Shown piece after piece: positions 43,331-53,489 of a stretch of DNA of 64,000 nucleotides. Each line of letters opens with the position of its first letter. Within the stretch, counting starts at the first letter, position 1. The translations under genes were made by a program, and so were the position numbers. The stretch covers positions 2,232,001 through 2,296,000 of the forward strand of contig NC_018214.1 of the NCBI RefSeq assembly GCF_000219625.1, given 5' to 3'. Source of the stretch: Zymoseptoria tritici IPO323. Lineage: Eukaryota; Ascomycota; Dothideomycetes; Mycosphaerellales; Mycosphaerellaceae. The notes beneath the pieces were generated by a model, which did not search any database, was not told where the DNA came from, and saw nothing but the letters and a program-made list of their open reading frames with translations.

Positions 43331-43701
43331 ATGAAGATCTTCCACCTCTCCGTGCTTCTTAGCATGGCTGTCGTTAGGACCATGGGGATGTGCGCCGATA
43401 CTCCTTGCTGCGTACGCCACCTCTTCGCGAGCTCTCCTCTACTCCGTCTCTCCTCTGCTCACATCAACCTCCTGACAGGCGAGCTGCTACTACGGCGGCC
43501 CGGGCAACCCCAACAACTGCCAAGCGAGCAACTGCGGCAAATACGTTTGCAACGTACGTTTTGCCGGAAGCAAGTTTCTTTTGATGACCATCTCCTGACG
43601 TTCTTTTTACCTTGCAGGACATGCAGCCTTGTGGTGGTCAAAATGACATTTGCGATCCAGATATGCGACCCGGAATGCAGGGCTACGCGTACTGCCACTG
43701 A
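43331..43701 (+). CDS. Small secreted cysteine-rich protein 1 (effector candidate)
   Basis: Three exons, 43331-43411, 43479-43553 and 43618-43701, encode 79 residues. Introns of 67 and 64 bp start GTACGC and GTACGT and end in GACAG and GCAG. The N-terminus MKIFHLSVLLSMAVVRTMG is a signal peptide. The mature part has 10 cysteines, including TPCC, NNCQASNCGKYVC and QPCGGQNDIC, and ends in YCH. Exon phases and the ...CN junction before exon 3 match those of the next gene, so the two are probably paralogues. Size, secretion signal and cysteine content fit a secreted effector or antimicrobial-type protein, but no known family is recognised. Confidence 0.72.
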
Positions 43702-44017
43702 TACGTGGAGCGGATGAGGTGGTGGGGACTGGTGATGTTGTATTCTCCTGCCCTGTTGAGCTCGAGTCTGCTTGACAAAGGACGCCAGGGGCATTTTGTC
43801 TCCCGTTGGTCCTTGAACGTTCAAAATGCCGAAGCTTTCGCCAGGTGGTCAACTTCATTGAATGTCATCTTCAGAACAAGGTCATATGCCTGTGTGTACG
43901 TAGGAGACTCTTCCCATGACATCTGTCGACGCCCCTCTTCTCTTCTCATCTACCTTTCTTGAATGAAACCAGGAACGAACGTCCTCCGCGGCCAGGATAA
44001 CCAGCGACACAACAACC
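43702..44017. other. Intergenic between the two small secreted protein genes
   Basis: 316 bp; nothing besides the expected 3' end and promoter. Confidence 0.6.
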
Positions 44018-44419
44018 ATGAACGTCTTCCAAATCTTTCTGCCCCTCATCGGCCTCGCAGCGACAGCTCTCGGAGAATGCCAAGCACGTACCCTTTCCCC
44101 TCTTCTCAAGTCTCTCCTTCGCCCTTGCTCACGCGAATGCCACACAGCCGAGTTCTTACGCCGGTGCTCTCCAGACCAACCATATCGGTGCAAAGCCGCT
44201 GAGCTGACTGTGCGGAATTACTCTTGCAATGTACGTGTCCTCCATCTCCAGAAAGCAGCATGCAGTGCCTTCTCTTGACGAAGTTCTTGCTGATGTTAGA
44301 CGTTTGCAATCTCGCAGGAAGGCGAGTGTGGCGGAGGCGGCCATTTCTGTTTTCCGGAACCAGTATTGGCGGGGCGTGGCGTGAGGATCATGGACCGTGA
44401 TCGTTTGATGGTCGTTTGA
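44018..44419 (+). CDS. Small secreted cysteine-rich protein 2 (effector candidate)
   Basis: Three exons, 44018-44087, 44148-44230 and 44318-44419, encode 84 residues. Introns are 60 bp (GTACCC...ACACAG) and 87 bp (GTACGT...CGCAG). The signal peptide is MNVFQIFLPLIGLAATALG. The mature part has six cysteines: ECQAPEF, RRCSPDQPYRC, NYSCN, GECGGGGHFC. Intron positions parallel those of gene 1: after the first cysteine block, and directly after CN. The segment after the second intron is also similar (ECGGGGHFC versus QPCGGQNDIC). The C-terminal 18 residues are charged and may be unstructured. Confidence 0.65.
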
Positions 44420-44831
44420 ACGATGAATACCAATACTTGGATAGCGATCGTGATCTTCTCGCGTTCTTGGTGTGATCTGACGATCCCTCATTATGGCTCC
44501 ATCGTCCACTACCAGAGCGGTTCGGGGAAACTGGTGTCATGGGCCAAGGTACGGCTCCGAGACGGGGTGGAATGCGCGAGGATTTCAACAGCTTGGAGAA
44601 GAGCGGTGGAAGGGAAATGGGCCTTTAGCTTGGTTTTGTGGAAAGCCAGACGCCATGCACATATTTACGGCATCCAAGGCGAAAAGCAAAACAAGAAGAA
44701 GAGGGGAAAGGGTAAAAAATGCTCTGTGCTCAATTCGCGCGATCTTTACGCACAGCTTGCTAGATCTCGTCGAAGATCTCTCCGTCATCTCCTGCCATGG
44801 TTCAGCCAACCTGCATCGACTTCCGCCGGCT
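44420..44831. other. Intergenic
   Basis: 412 bp between convergent genes. Overlapping frames here have no recognisable product. Confidence 0.55.
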
Positions 44832-46172
44832 TCACCGTCCTGAACCTCCCACCTGATGTATCGGCGAGAAGAACAACTCCAGATTCTTGCCCACACTCGT
44901 CGCTTTGGACACTGCAGCCATGAGCTGCTTGCCCGCAAGATTCTTTCCGAGTCTGCCCTTGCCCAGACAATATCGTACAAGAGCACCGTGTGGGTGATGT
45001 AGACTGTTGCCGAGTACGGCGGCGATCTCTTCGAGTAAGCGCTCTGCGCTGTCAACGCCAGCGAGGTAGACTTTGTGGTAGGAGTGGTGATCTTGAGTGA
45101 CGAGGATGAACTTTTCAACGTTCGTTTGTTCTTCTTCTTCTTCCTCCTCGACGGGGTTCTGCCAAAGTTTGAGGCTGGAGAGCATGGAGACGACGGTTTT
45201 GAGTGAAGTGGAGAGAGTGCGACGTCGGGGCTTCGGAGGTTGCGGTCGTGACTGTTGTGCGAATTGAGATGCCTGCCCAAAGTGGTAGACTTGTTGATCA
45301 TTCTGTTCCGACATCTTTTCAACCGCGGATTGCGGCGTCACTGGTGTCACTGGACTGACGATGACATTGGTATGCATCTGCCGAACATGCCTCTTGACAT
45401 CCTTCGGGTAAGCGAAGCGTTTCCGGCAAGGTGAGTGCGGACAGCCGTAGGGTTTGTCACTCGCAGACGAGTGTTTGTTCTTGAAGTGTTTGTGCTCATC
45501 GCAGGCTCGATTGAAGACTCGACTGCAGGTAGGCAATGAACATGGATATCCGCCTTCGACGCTTCTTGATCGCTTCCTTGACAGTGAAGGTGGTTCCAGG
45601 CACTCGGGTCGATCGACTTCGACGGAAGCTCGCTTGACCGAGCGCGATCTGGAGACTCCAAGATATGTGGTGTCCAGGACCAAGGTCGGCTTGATATCTT
45701 CCATGGTATATGAGAGCGGCTCGAACACCGAGTCGTCCATTGAGCTAAATTCCATGTTTGCGAACATCTCGACATCTCCGTGCTGGGCATCCATCACCGA
45801 CCTCGCGGTGGTACAAGAGGTCATTGAGGGTGTCGGCGAAAGCCATGAATATTGTTCTGTAGCTTGAACGAGAGGGATTGAATGTTCTGGTCCCTGGACT
45901 GAAGTTGGCGGACTGATTTCAGACACGTATCCGAACGGAAGATCGGCGGCCTGTAAGACAATCGCTGGAGCGCAGGCATGATCGGATATCTGGTCGCTAA
46001 CATAAGGCAGGACGTTTTCGCGGATCAGTTCTTCGTACATCTGCGAGTCGAAGAATGGCTCATTGGGGGTAAGCTCCAGTTCGTCCAGGTCAAGCATTTG
46101 CGGCAGATACGCATCTTGGCCGCCTAGCACTCCAGCGTCCGGATGGGAATGTCCTTGCTTGGTCTGGTCCAT
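44832..46172 (-). CDS. C2H2 zinc-finger transcription factor
   Basis: A single exon of 446 residues. It has two C2H2 fingers: C211-x4-C216...H229-x4-H234 and C244-x4-C249...H262-x4-H267, preceded by a basic SRKRSRS stretch that may help nuclear import. The N-terminal 160 residues are acidic and Pro/Ser-rich, as in activation domains. A second part (about 310-340) is basic and Ser-rich, followed by a run of seven glutamates near 343. The C-terminal segment (ERLLEEIAAVLGNSLHHPHGALVRY) may be a small helical domain of unknown type. No regulatory partner is evident, although two secreted-protein genes and two multicopper-oxidase genes flank it. Confidence 0.78.
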   Translation of the reverse strand: MDQTKQGHSHPDAGVLGGQDAYLPQMLDLDELELTPNEPFFDSQMYEELIRENVLPYVSDQISDHACAPAIVLQAADLPFGYVSEISPPTSVQGPEHSIPLVQATEQYSWLSPTPSMTSCTTARSVMDAQHGDVEMFANMEFSSMDDSVFEPLSYTMEDIKPTLVLDTTYLGVSRSRSVKRASVEVDRPECLEPPSLSRKRSRSVEGGYPCSLPTCSRVFNRACDEHKHFKNKHSSASDKPYGCPHSPCRKRFAYPKDVKRHVRQMHTNVIVSPVTPVTPQSAVEKMSEQNDQQVYHFGQASQFAQQSRPQPPKPRRRTLSTSLKTVVSMLSSLKLWQNPVEEEEEEEQTNVEKFILVTQDHHSYHKVYLAGVDSAERLLEEIAAVLGNSLHHPHGALVRYCLGKGRLGKNLAGKQLMAAVSKATSVGKNLELFFSPIHQVGGSGR

Positions 46173-47070
46173 GATCGTCTAGCAGGCGGTGCAGTTGGGA
46201 CAGTCGACGAAAGCGACGGGAGGGTTACGAATACACATACGAAGAATGCAGGCGCAGCCTGGAAATAATGGCGATTATGAAGGCTTGAGGTGCGATCAGG
46301 CTGAGGCTGTGCCGCTCTGAGGCTGCAGTTGGAGGCTTGCATCCTTCATTGCGCCGCCCGCAGCTGCAGATGTACCTACATCGCGTTGTGTGAGCCAATT
46401 CTCACTTGTTCGAAATTCCGACATAGAGAACGGCGCCACATGCACGAGCTTTAGCGAAGTTCAGTCAGAGTGCATATCGTGGCATGTTCCAGCAGAACAA
46501 GATGGCAGATAGTAAATATTGTTCGCCCCGACGTGAGTTGTTCGTGATAGGAACATGAAAGGCGTGGAGGCGGAGCGCCGGGTGAAGTTCGGGTGAAGTG
46601 GACACAAACTCCACCTCTCATTTCCGTCTCACTGACGTCTACCTTATACCAACATTGTCGGATTCTGCCTGGACAAGCTGAGGATCAGGCACGTGAGGCG
46701 GTGCTGTGGTGCAGCGATGGTCCATTGAGACGAAGCGGGACGAGGAGCGAAGAGCGATCAAGAGCTGTTGCTACACGCGCCGGAAGCATCGCAATGGTAC
46801 ACACGACCTTGGTGATCCTGAAGAGCACCGTAAGATCAAGATGGACGGCCGTGGGCATTAAAAAGCAAGAAAGAGACGGCGTTGGACGAGTCGTGCGCCG
46901 TGAGCCATGGTGGTCAATGGACAGATAGGTACATCTGGTGGAGACAGTGGTAAGAAAGATAAACGACGACGATGATCGTCAGGATTTCGGTTGCCCTTCA
47001 AAACGCCTCGTCACTCAACCACAGCTACTGACTTTCCGTTGAGCTCCGACTCTACGAGTGCTCTGACCTG
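46173..47070. other. Intergenic
   Basis: 898 bp holding the promoter of the C2H2 gene and the 3' end of the minus-strand multicopper-oxidase-like gene. No gene seen. Confidence 0.55.
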
Positions 47071-49267
47071 CTAATCAAAAATCCCCATATGCTCCGGGAT
47101 ATCAAGCTCCACATGGGGCATATTCTTCACACGATCTGGGACCTCCGGCAAGTAGTCGTCACCTTCGAACAAGGGAACTTGCCTACATTGCGAGTCAGTT
47201 TTCATCACAATCAATCATGACTCTGACAGCACTTACATTCCAAGCACAAAGTACCTCACGCGGAACACATGGAACATCGTCGCGGCCGGCTCGGTGATCT
47301 TCCATCGCAAGGCCATCCATCCGCTCGCAGGAAGCTCATGAACATAGCCGAGAGGCGGGTTCTTCAAGTTGAAAGACTTTGAGCCTGTACTTGTGGCGGC
47401 TGCAACGTCGGCCTCGCCGAATTTACCCTCACCGCTGCCGAGGAGGAACAAAGCTTTGTTGTGCTTGTACATTGGAAGGGCGACAGGAAGGTCGTTTTCC
47501 AGCACAATGTCAACTACCGAGCCCTGTACATTACAGTCAGCAGTGTTACCCATGAGCGTATCCCACTCTACTCACCAGAGGCAAATTTCTCACAGCTGGA
47601 TCTGGAGCATCGGGCAGAGCTTGGTTCGGGTCCAGATACATCGGATGCATCAATCCACGGAAGATCTGCCACGAAGTGCCATTGAGGGAGCAGTTCGTGA
47701 TGTGCGGGTTATATGGATCTGGAGCACCCGTGGCCTTGAACCTCAGCGTGATATCAGCATGCTCCGGCGGCTGCTGTGCTGGATACGGATGCAGCGTGGA
47801 TTTGTCTTCGAGCACGGCTTTCCCAATTGGCGAACCGCTGAGAGCCATGATGCTGTTCTCCTGCTTTGGCTCAGGGTATGGCTCTCCCAGCCGTTGCCCA
47901 ATTCGCCGGTGAGGATACCGCAGGATGGCATAGCCTTGGAGGGTCTGCAGGTCGCTGAGGGCATGAAAGCGGATGGGGTAGTCTGCGGCTTCCTGGTCCA
48001 GCTTGACCATGACGGTCACTCTCTCAGCATTGGTGACTTGGATGATCTGCATGTCTGGTCAGCGAGTCCGCCGATCATGGCATCGGAAAATGGACGGAGC
48101 GTACATCGACTTCCTGTGGTTGCACAAAACCGCCGTCGTTGGCAACAATCCACATCTTGTGGTTATCGATCGAAACCCGCCACGGATGCTCGAGACCTGT
48201 CGAGTAGTCAGCGGAGCGCTCGCAACGAAGCTGGAACACCGACCTGGGTTTACGAAGTTCATCATCATCCACCTCCTGTTCTCGGTCTCGATGATCTCGT
48301 AATCTCCGTTGCTAGGCTCGCACTGCCCATAACCAATTGCTCCACTGGGCTGGTACACACAACCATGGCTGTCGATGGATTTTCCATTCAGAGCGGTCAC
48401 TTCTGCAGGTCGACAATGCACACGTCCTTTGCCGTTGATGAGGACCGATTGGAAGCAATACGGGTCATAGCCTTCGCCTTGCAACTGAGCCAGCAGACCT
48501 GGCATCTCACGATGCTGGTAGTTGTACATGACGACATGTGCTGGCTTTTCTTCCGCATCCAGCATCGCTTGCTGCTCGTGCTTGCAGGACGAGATGAGAT
48601 GGTATGGCCGCATGCGGTCTGCTGCTGGTCGAATCCAGATCGTACCGTAATTGCCGTCGACCTATGAGGAAGTCAGTCGATCGATCCATCGGCGCTCAGT
48701 TCCTCGTGGACCTACCGACGGAGTGGAAACGTGGTCCAGGTACCATTTGAGGCCCCACTGCCCTTCCGTTCGAATCACAGATGTCCAATTTGCCCGTGGG
48801 AGAATTGGGTAGGCCGTAACGCCAGCACTGCCATCATTCCAGGTCGCGGAGCCGTGGTTCACTCCGACCCAATGCAATTGCGTCGGGAAGCCAAGATCAT
48901 TCTGGATATGGATGTGCAGTGTGTCACCTTCTTGGCAATTGATTGTTGCGAATGGTGATTCCGAGTTCCCAACGAAAAGTGGACGCCAGTGGCCGCCATC
49001 CGGATTACGCCAGGACTGAGACAGAGTCAGGTTGTAGTCTACTCGCTGTCCCTGTCTGGATGCCTTCAATGACCAGTCCGTAGCAATGTCGGTTGGATAC
49101 CACTTTCTGAAGCCGGATCCAATGCTCAAGACAGCACAGGCAGCGAACACGACAAACGCCGTGACGATGGACTTGGAGCCTCTCTTGTGGACGCTGGCGG
49201 GTGGCTTCTCCTCGACGAGAGCATATTCGCCCTTCTTCTGGTTGGGAAACATATCGACAAAAGACAT
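47071..49267 (-). CDS. Membrane-anchored multicopper-oxidase-like protein lacking most copper ligands
   Basis: Six exons on the minus strand: 49267-48716, 48661-48244, 48196-48105, 48046-47576, 47523-47237 and 47182-47071, giving 643 residues. All introns (47-58 bp) have GT...AG ends and most have CTGAC branch sites. A cytosolic N-terminus and one membrane helix (SIVTAFVVFAACAVLSIG, about 33-50) precede three cupredoxin-like domains. The fold landmarks are kept, but the copper sites are not. HxHG is HWVG (132-135), WYHSH is WYLDH (175-179), HPxHxHxH is LPMYKHNK (527-534), and HCHxxxH is HVFRVRY (596-602). The type-1 Cys and six of ten His are lost. The frame is intact, so this looks like a conserved pseudoenzyme rather than a pseudogene. 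It is paralogous to the divergent gene at 50509. Confidence 0.85.
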
Positions 49268-50508
49268 CTCGCTGTGTGCGATTTCAATGAGCAAATCTGC
49301 GTGTGAGCAAGTTTGCGTTTCTTAGCAGCACGAAAGACTGTGAAGACCACTGGCATGTCCGATCTCCACGATCACACCCCGCCGTTGCCACTCAAACATG
49401 CCTGGGTCAGGAAGCTCATGCGTGGCCATCGAGATCTGGAACGAGCTCGGGCGGAGAAGCTCGTCTGCGACGCCTGCGCATGGTTGCAGGTTTTGCAGAC
49501 CGTCGGATCAAATCGCGAATGCATGGTCACAGCTTTGGCAGACCATCGAATGAAATCACGACATTCAAGGTCACATCGCGCCGAAACCTCGGAAGTTAGT
49601 CATGGCAAGCTCCGAGTGTGTAGCATGGGGCGTAAACAATTGAGGGCGGTCAGGAGTCCCTGAGTCATTCGATGGCGATGGTCTGTCTCAGTACGAGGCG
49701 TTGTGAGCATCGAAGCATGAACCCCTCCCGCAGTATCCCACACAGTGTTACAGACACGTTTCCGGGTGGATGTAGAAGGAGCATCTGGAGTCTGAATAAG
49801 GTTCACGGGGCTTATTCGGAGCGAAGAACGTTCCCCGCATCATATCAGGCGGTCTATGCCGGTTGCATAGGTAGAGTTCTGGTCCTCGCTCAATGCAGAT
49901 CAACCGCGGATCGCCCGGGGCTCTTTTGAGCGGATCTCCTGGGATCAAACTAACACTGACCTTGCTTTGTCCATGGGGACCTGTGCAACAATCTTAGATG
50001 TGTACAGCATGGTTGTCAAAACCTTGTGGTAGCCTCGTGTTATAGCCTCATCGCATCGCATCGTTGCGCTCCGAGAGAATCGCCGACCGCCTCATGACGG
50101 TCGATCGACGCAATCACTCATTCCAAGCATGCCTCGTACCTCGACTGGGTTGTTGCTCGTGTGGTTCGAGTGTGCATCATCGGTACCGGGTTACATGCCC
50201 GAGCTCTGAAACCCGCGGAGCCAGCCGACAGTGCTTCGCCCTGTTGATGGTGCACTGTGGTGGCTCGCGGCATGAAGCTCCCTGCGCATCACGATGGATG
50301 GATCCCGCCACCCACAGAGACAGCACAGGCGGGGTTAGTGTTTGAAGCAGCTGCGCAGTGCAAGAGAACGTTCACGACGTTCACCGACTGCACTTCTTCG
50401 CAATTCAGACATACTACCTGACTTCTTAGGCAGGGCCTTCTTGAGACTGTGGCATCGTCTCCATTTGCAGTCACATACGCACCAACCATTGATCGGACAA
50501 CTTTCACG
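49268..50508. promoter_or_regulatory. Shared upstream region of the divergent multicopper-oxidase pair
   Basis: 1241 bp separate the start codons of the two divergent paralogues, so both promoters lie here. No TATA box or known binding site is confidently seen, and no gene is supported in the interval. Confidence 0.5.
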
Positions 50509-52432
50509 ATGAAGCTCAACGTTCTCGCCATCATGCTCACTGGTACTGCGGTACTCGCAGCTGAGATCAGAGAATACAACCTGACTTTAGAAGCTTCTTG
50601 GATCGGAAGCAAGATGGACGGCAATCCACGAGCGGTCCTCACGGTCAATGGGCAATCGCCGGGTCCAGTTATTGAAGCCGATGAAGGTGACACTCTCCGT
50701 GTGAGAGTGACGAACAACATGTTCATCGAGGCGACGATGCACTTCCACGGCATATTTCAGAGCGACAAATACTGGAATGACGGTGTACCAGGAGTCACGC
50801 AGTGGCCGCTCGAACCGCGGAATTCATACACCTACGAATTCAAAGTGAGCGACAACCAGACTGGCTCATATTTCTATCACGGACATTTCGGACCCGCTTT
50901 CGCCGATGGCCAACGAGGACCAATCTGGATTCGTCCATCTGCATCTCGACCAAGACCATACGATTTGATCTCCGATGACAAGAAAGAGAGAGCGGCAATG
51001 CTTGCGGCTGAGAAGAAGCCAAAGCATGTAATGGTAAGAAATGAAGTGCAGAAGACTTCCGTAGTCCGAGACTGTCTCGGACGCCGAATCTTTGTTCATT
51101 CCGGATCGCCTACAACATTCGCTGACTTTCTCTGGTTCTAGGTTTCTGATTGGAATTTCGACGGCATGGAAGTGCTTATTCCATTATTTCGTGATGCGGG
51201 CGTCACACCGTCCTGTGCATCATCAATCATCTTCAACAGCAAAGGTCGACGATTCTGCGTCTCTCGCGACGAGCTGGACCAGTTTGATCCAGAGAGAAAG
51301 CGAGACTCGCTCGGCTGCCTTCCTCCCATGGTGGGAGCTCAATTTACCAACAAGCGAGAATGCGAACCGACTTACACCGACCTGGAGGTCTTTGAGGCTG
51401 ATCACGGAGACACATGGATGCTGCTCAACTTCATCCATCCTGGCGCCCATCATGAGCTCAGATTGTCGGTCGACGAGCACGATATGTGGATCGTCGCAGC
51501 TGACGGTGATTTCGTCAAGCCTACGAAAGTCCAAGCAATAAACCTGAACATGGGTGACAGGATCTCAGTTCTTGTTCCACTGGACCAGACAGCCGGAGAA
51601 TACGCGATCCGTGCTTCTTCAATCGTCGAAGAGCATATTATCCAGGGCATTGCGATTCTTCGGTATGCTGGCATCGATGAACGTCGTCAGGACGGAGTTA
51701 TGCTTGTACCCGATAGCAAGCCACATATCAATCTTATCGGCAACACGATCAATGGCGGTCGCATGATGGACGAGCTCGACGATCTCGCTGCTTTCCCTCC
51801 GCGATCTCCCCCACCAACTGCGGACCACGAATTCAAGTTCGTTGTCAATCAGACCGCACCTTCTACCTGGGTGCTCGCGAGTGAGCCACACCAAGGCTTC
51901 CGCCAGCAGATGCCTCCCATACTCTGGAACCAACAGTCTATGGGTCCAACCTCCTTCGGGGGTCTCAAGAATGGTAGTGTTGTTGACATAATTTACGAGA
52001 ATGCTGCATACGGCGATCATCCGTTCCACAAACACAACCACAAAGCGTTCATCATTGGACGTGGCGATGGTTTCTGGAGATGGAAGAACGTCGCTGAAGC
52101 AATCAAGGACTCACCGCAGAACTTCAACATGATCGATCCACCTCTGCGGGACGGAGCCAGACTAGCGAAGGAACATGGCTCCTGGACCGTCATCCGCTAC
52201 ACCATCAACTTCCCCGCTTTATCCATGTTGTAAGTCCTTGAAGAGGATTGTGCCCGTAGTTTCCAATCGCTGACCTTCCTGTAGACATTGTCACAAGATC
52301 GCACATTTTGCAGGTGGCCAGCAAATCGTACTTATGGAGGGCGCCGAGGCTATGGCCCCTCTGCCAGAGTACGTCAAGAATCTGGTCCACGCCGACTTCG
52401 TTCCATCGAACAGGTACGGACCGCTTGATTGA
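50509..52432 (+). CDS. Secreted multicopper oxidase (laccase/Abr1-like) with intact copper ligands
   Basis: Three exons, 50509-51033, 51142-52229 and 52285-52432, give 586 residues. The introns are 108 bp (GTAAGA...GACTTTC...TCTAG) and 55 bp (GTAAGT...CTGAC...TGTAG). The signal peptide is MKLNVLAIMLTGTAVLAA. All four ligand motifs are complete: HFHG (78-81), YHGH (123-126), HPFHKHNH (468-475) and HCHKIAH (539-545). Such enzymes couple four one-electron oxidations to reduction of O2 to water. The residue ten after the type-1 Cys, normally Leu, Met or Phe in fungal laccases, is Gln550 in FAGGQQ. Its closest general type is the ascomycete Abr1/ferroxidase-like group, but the substrate is unknown. 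Confidence 0.9.
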
Positions 52433-53155
52433 ACGGTCAGAGGGCACGGCATATCGTGAGGTTTTACTCATATCCCTGACGGCATAGCCAAGCTGTACGT
52501 TTGTTTGGTTGCAGGGAAACAAGCATGTAGACGACTATTTGAGAACATTACTTGGACATGTGCGGTCTTACTGCTTCTGATGTATCATTCAGGACACGGC
52601 GTTTGTATGTCAATGCTGATCCATGAGACTTCAAAGCCAGAAGGAGGGTTAGCACCTGTCGAACGATGCCACAATTGCTATGTAAGCTAAATGTACGTCT
52701 CGCAGGGTAGCTGCTACCTAAGAGAAGGTATTTTGCTAAGTAATTTGACCATCTAGGAAGTCGCATCACAAGATGCGAGCAACAAAGGACCGGACACGAG
52801 TCGACATGTGCGGCACCCTGGGTTTCGAGTGGTCGTATATTCCCTGCAAAGGCGAACTCAAACTTCCCATGCAATGTCTACCTTGCCAGATGGTGGATCT
52901 GCGATCCGCATACACCTTTCTCAGTACGCTAATCGCAAAGCTCGTCGATGTGGGTAGGTGCGCGGGCTCCAGGGCTTTCTGTGAAGCACCACCAACAACA
53001 TTTGGGGCAGGAATACCAACAAAACCCGGAGCAGAAAGGGCTGAACATGCGAAGGAACACCAACACCCACAAGATTCACAGCAGAAAGAGCTGAACGGGA
53101 GATAGATCCGCATGAGACGACTCACGAGGCGGGGGGCCTGGTTGACGAACCTAAT
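52433..53155. other. Intergenic up to the Copia element
   Basis: 723 bp with no supported gene. The last five bases, CTAAT at 53151-53155, are the left copy of the target-site duplication of Copia copy B. Confidence 0.65.
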
Positions 53156-53393
53156 TGTCGATCTGTTAGCGTTGATTCATGAAACAGGGTAAGACCAGGG
53201 ATATTGACTCCAACAGCCTGATTACGTGGTCAGTGTCCTATATGATATTATAGGATATTGGCGATAAGACCCCAACCCCTTTTGAGTATTTGGAATCACG
53301 GCGTCTATATAGTCTTTAGGTCGATAACCTTAAGAAATATATGGTTTTTCTTAATCTTGAAGTTTACCCCTGCATTACACTACTTAATTAACA
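53156..53393 (+). repeat. 5' LTR of Copia copy B (238 bp)
   Basis: Starts TGTCGATCTG and ends TTAACA. The first ~130 bp keep CA and TG dinucleotides that are mutated in the 3' LTR, while its inner end carries changes (for example TTAATTAACA against TCAATTGACA). The RIP boundary therefore falls inside the LTR. Confidence 0.95.
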
Positions 53394-53489
53394 GTTATAA
53401 GCCCGGTTTCGACTTAAACAACAAGATTAAAGACAACTTCGCATTAACAAGCAACAATAGAAGGTCTTAAGCTAGACTCGTTGGGTTTT

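Noticed and set aside
44423..44923. Plus-strand frames of 116-166 codons between the second secreted protein and the C2H2 gene
   Set aside because: They run antisense into the C2H2 gene and lack any recognisable domain.
43331..52432. Secondary-metabolite cluster (regulator, oxidases, secreted proteins together)
   Set aside because: No polyketide synthase, peptide synthetase, terpene cyclase or transporter gene is present, so a cluster cannot be claimed.
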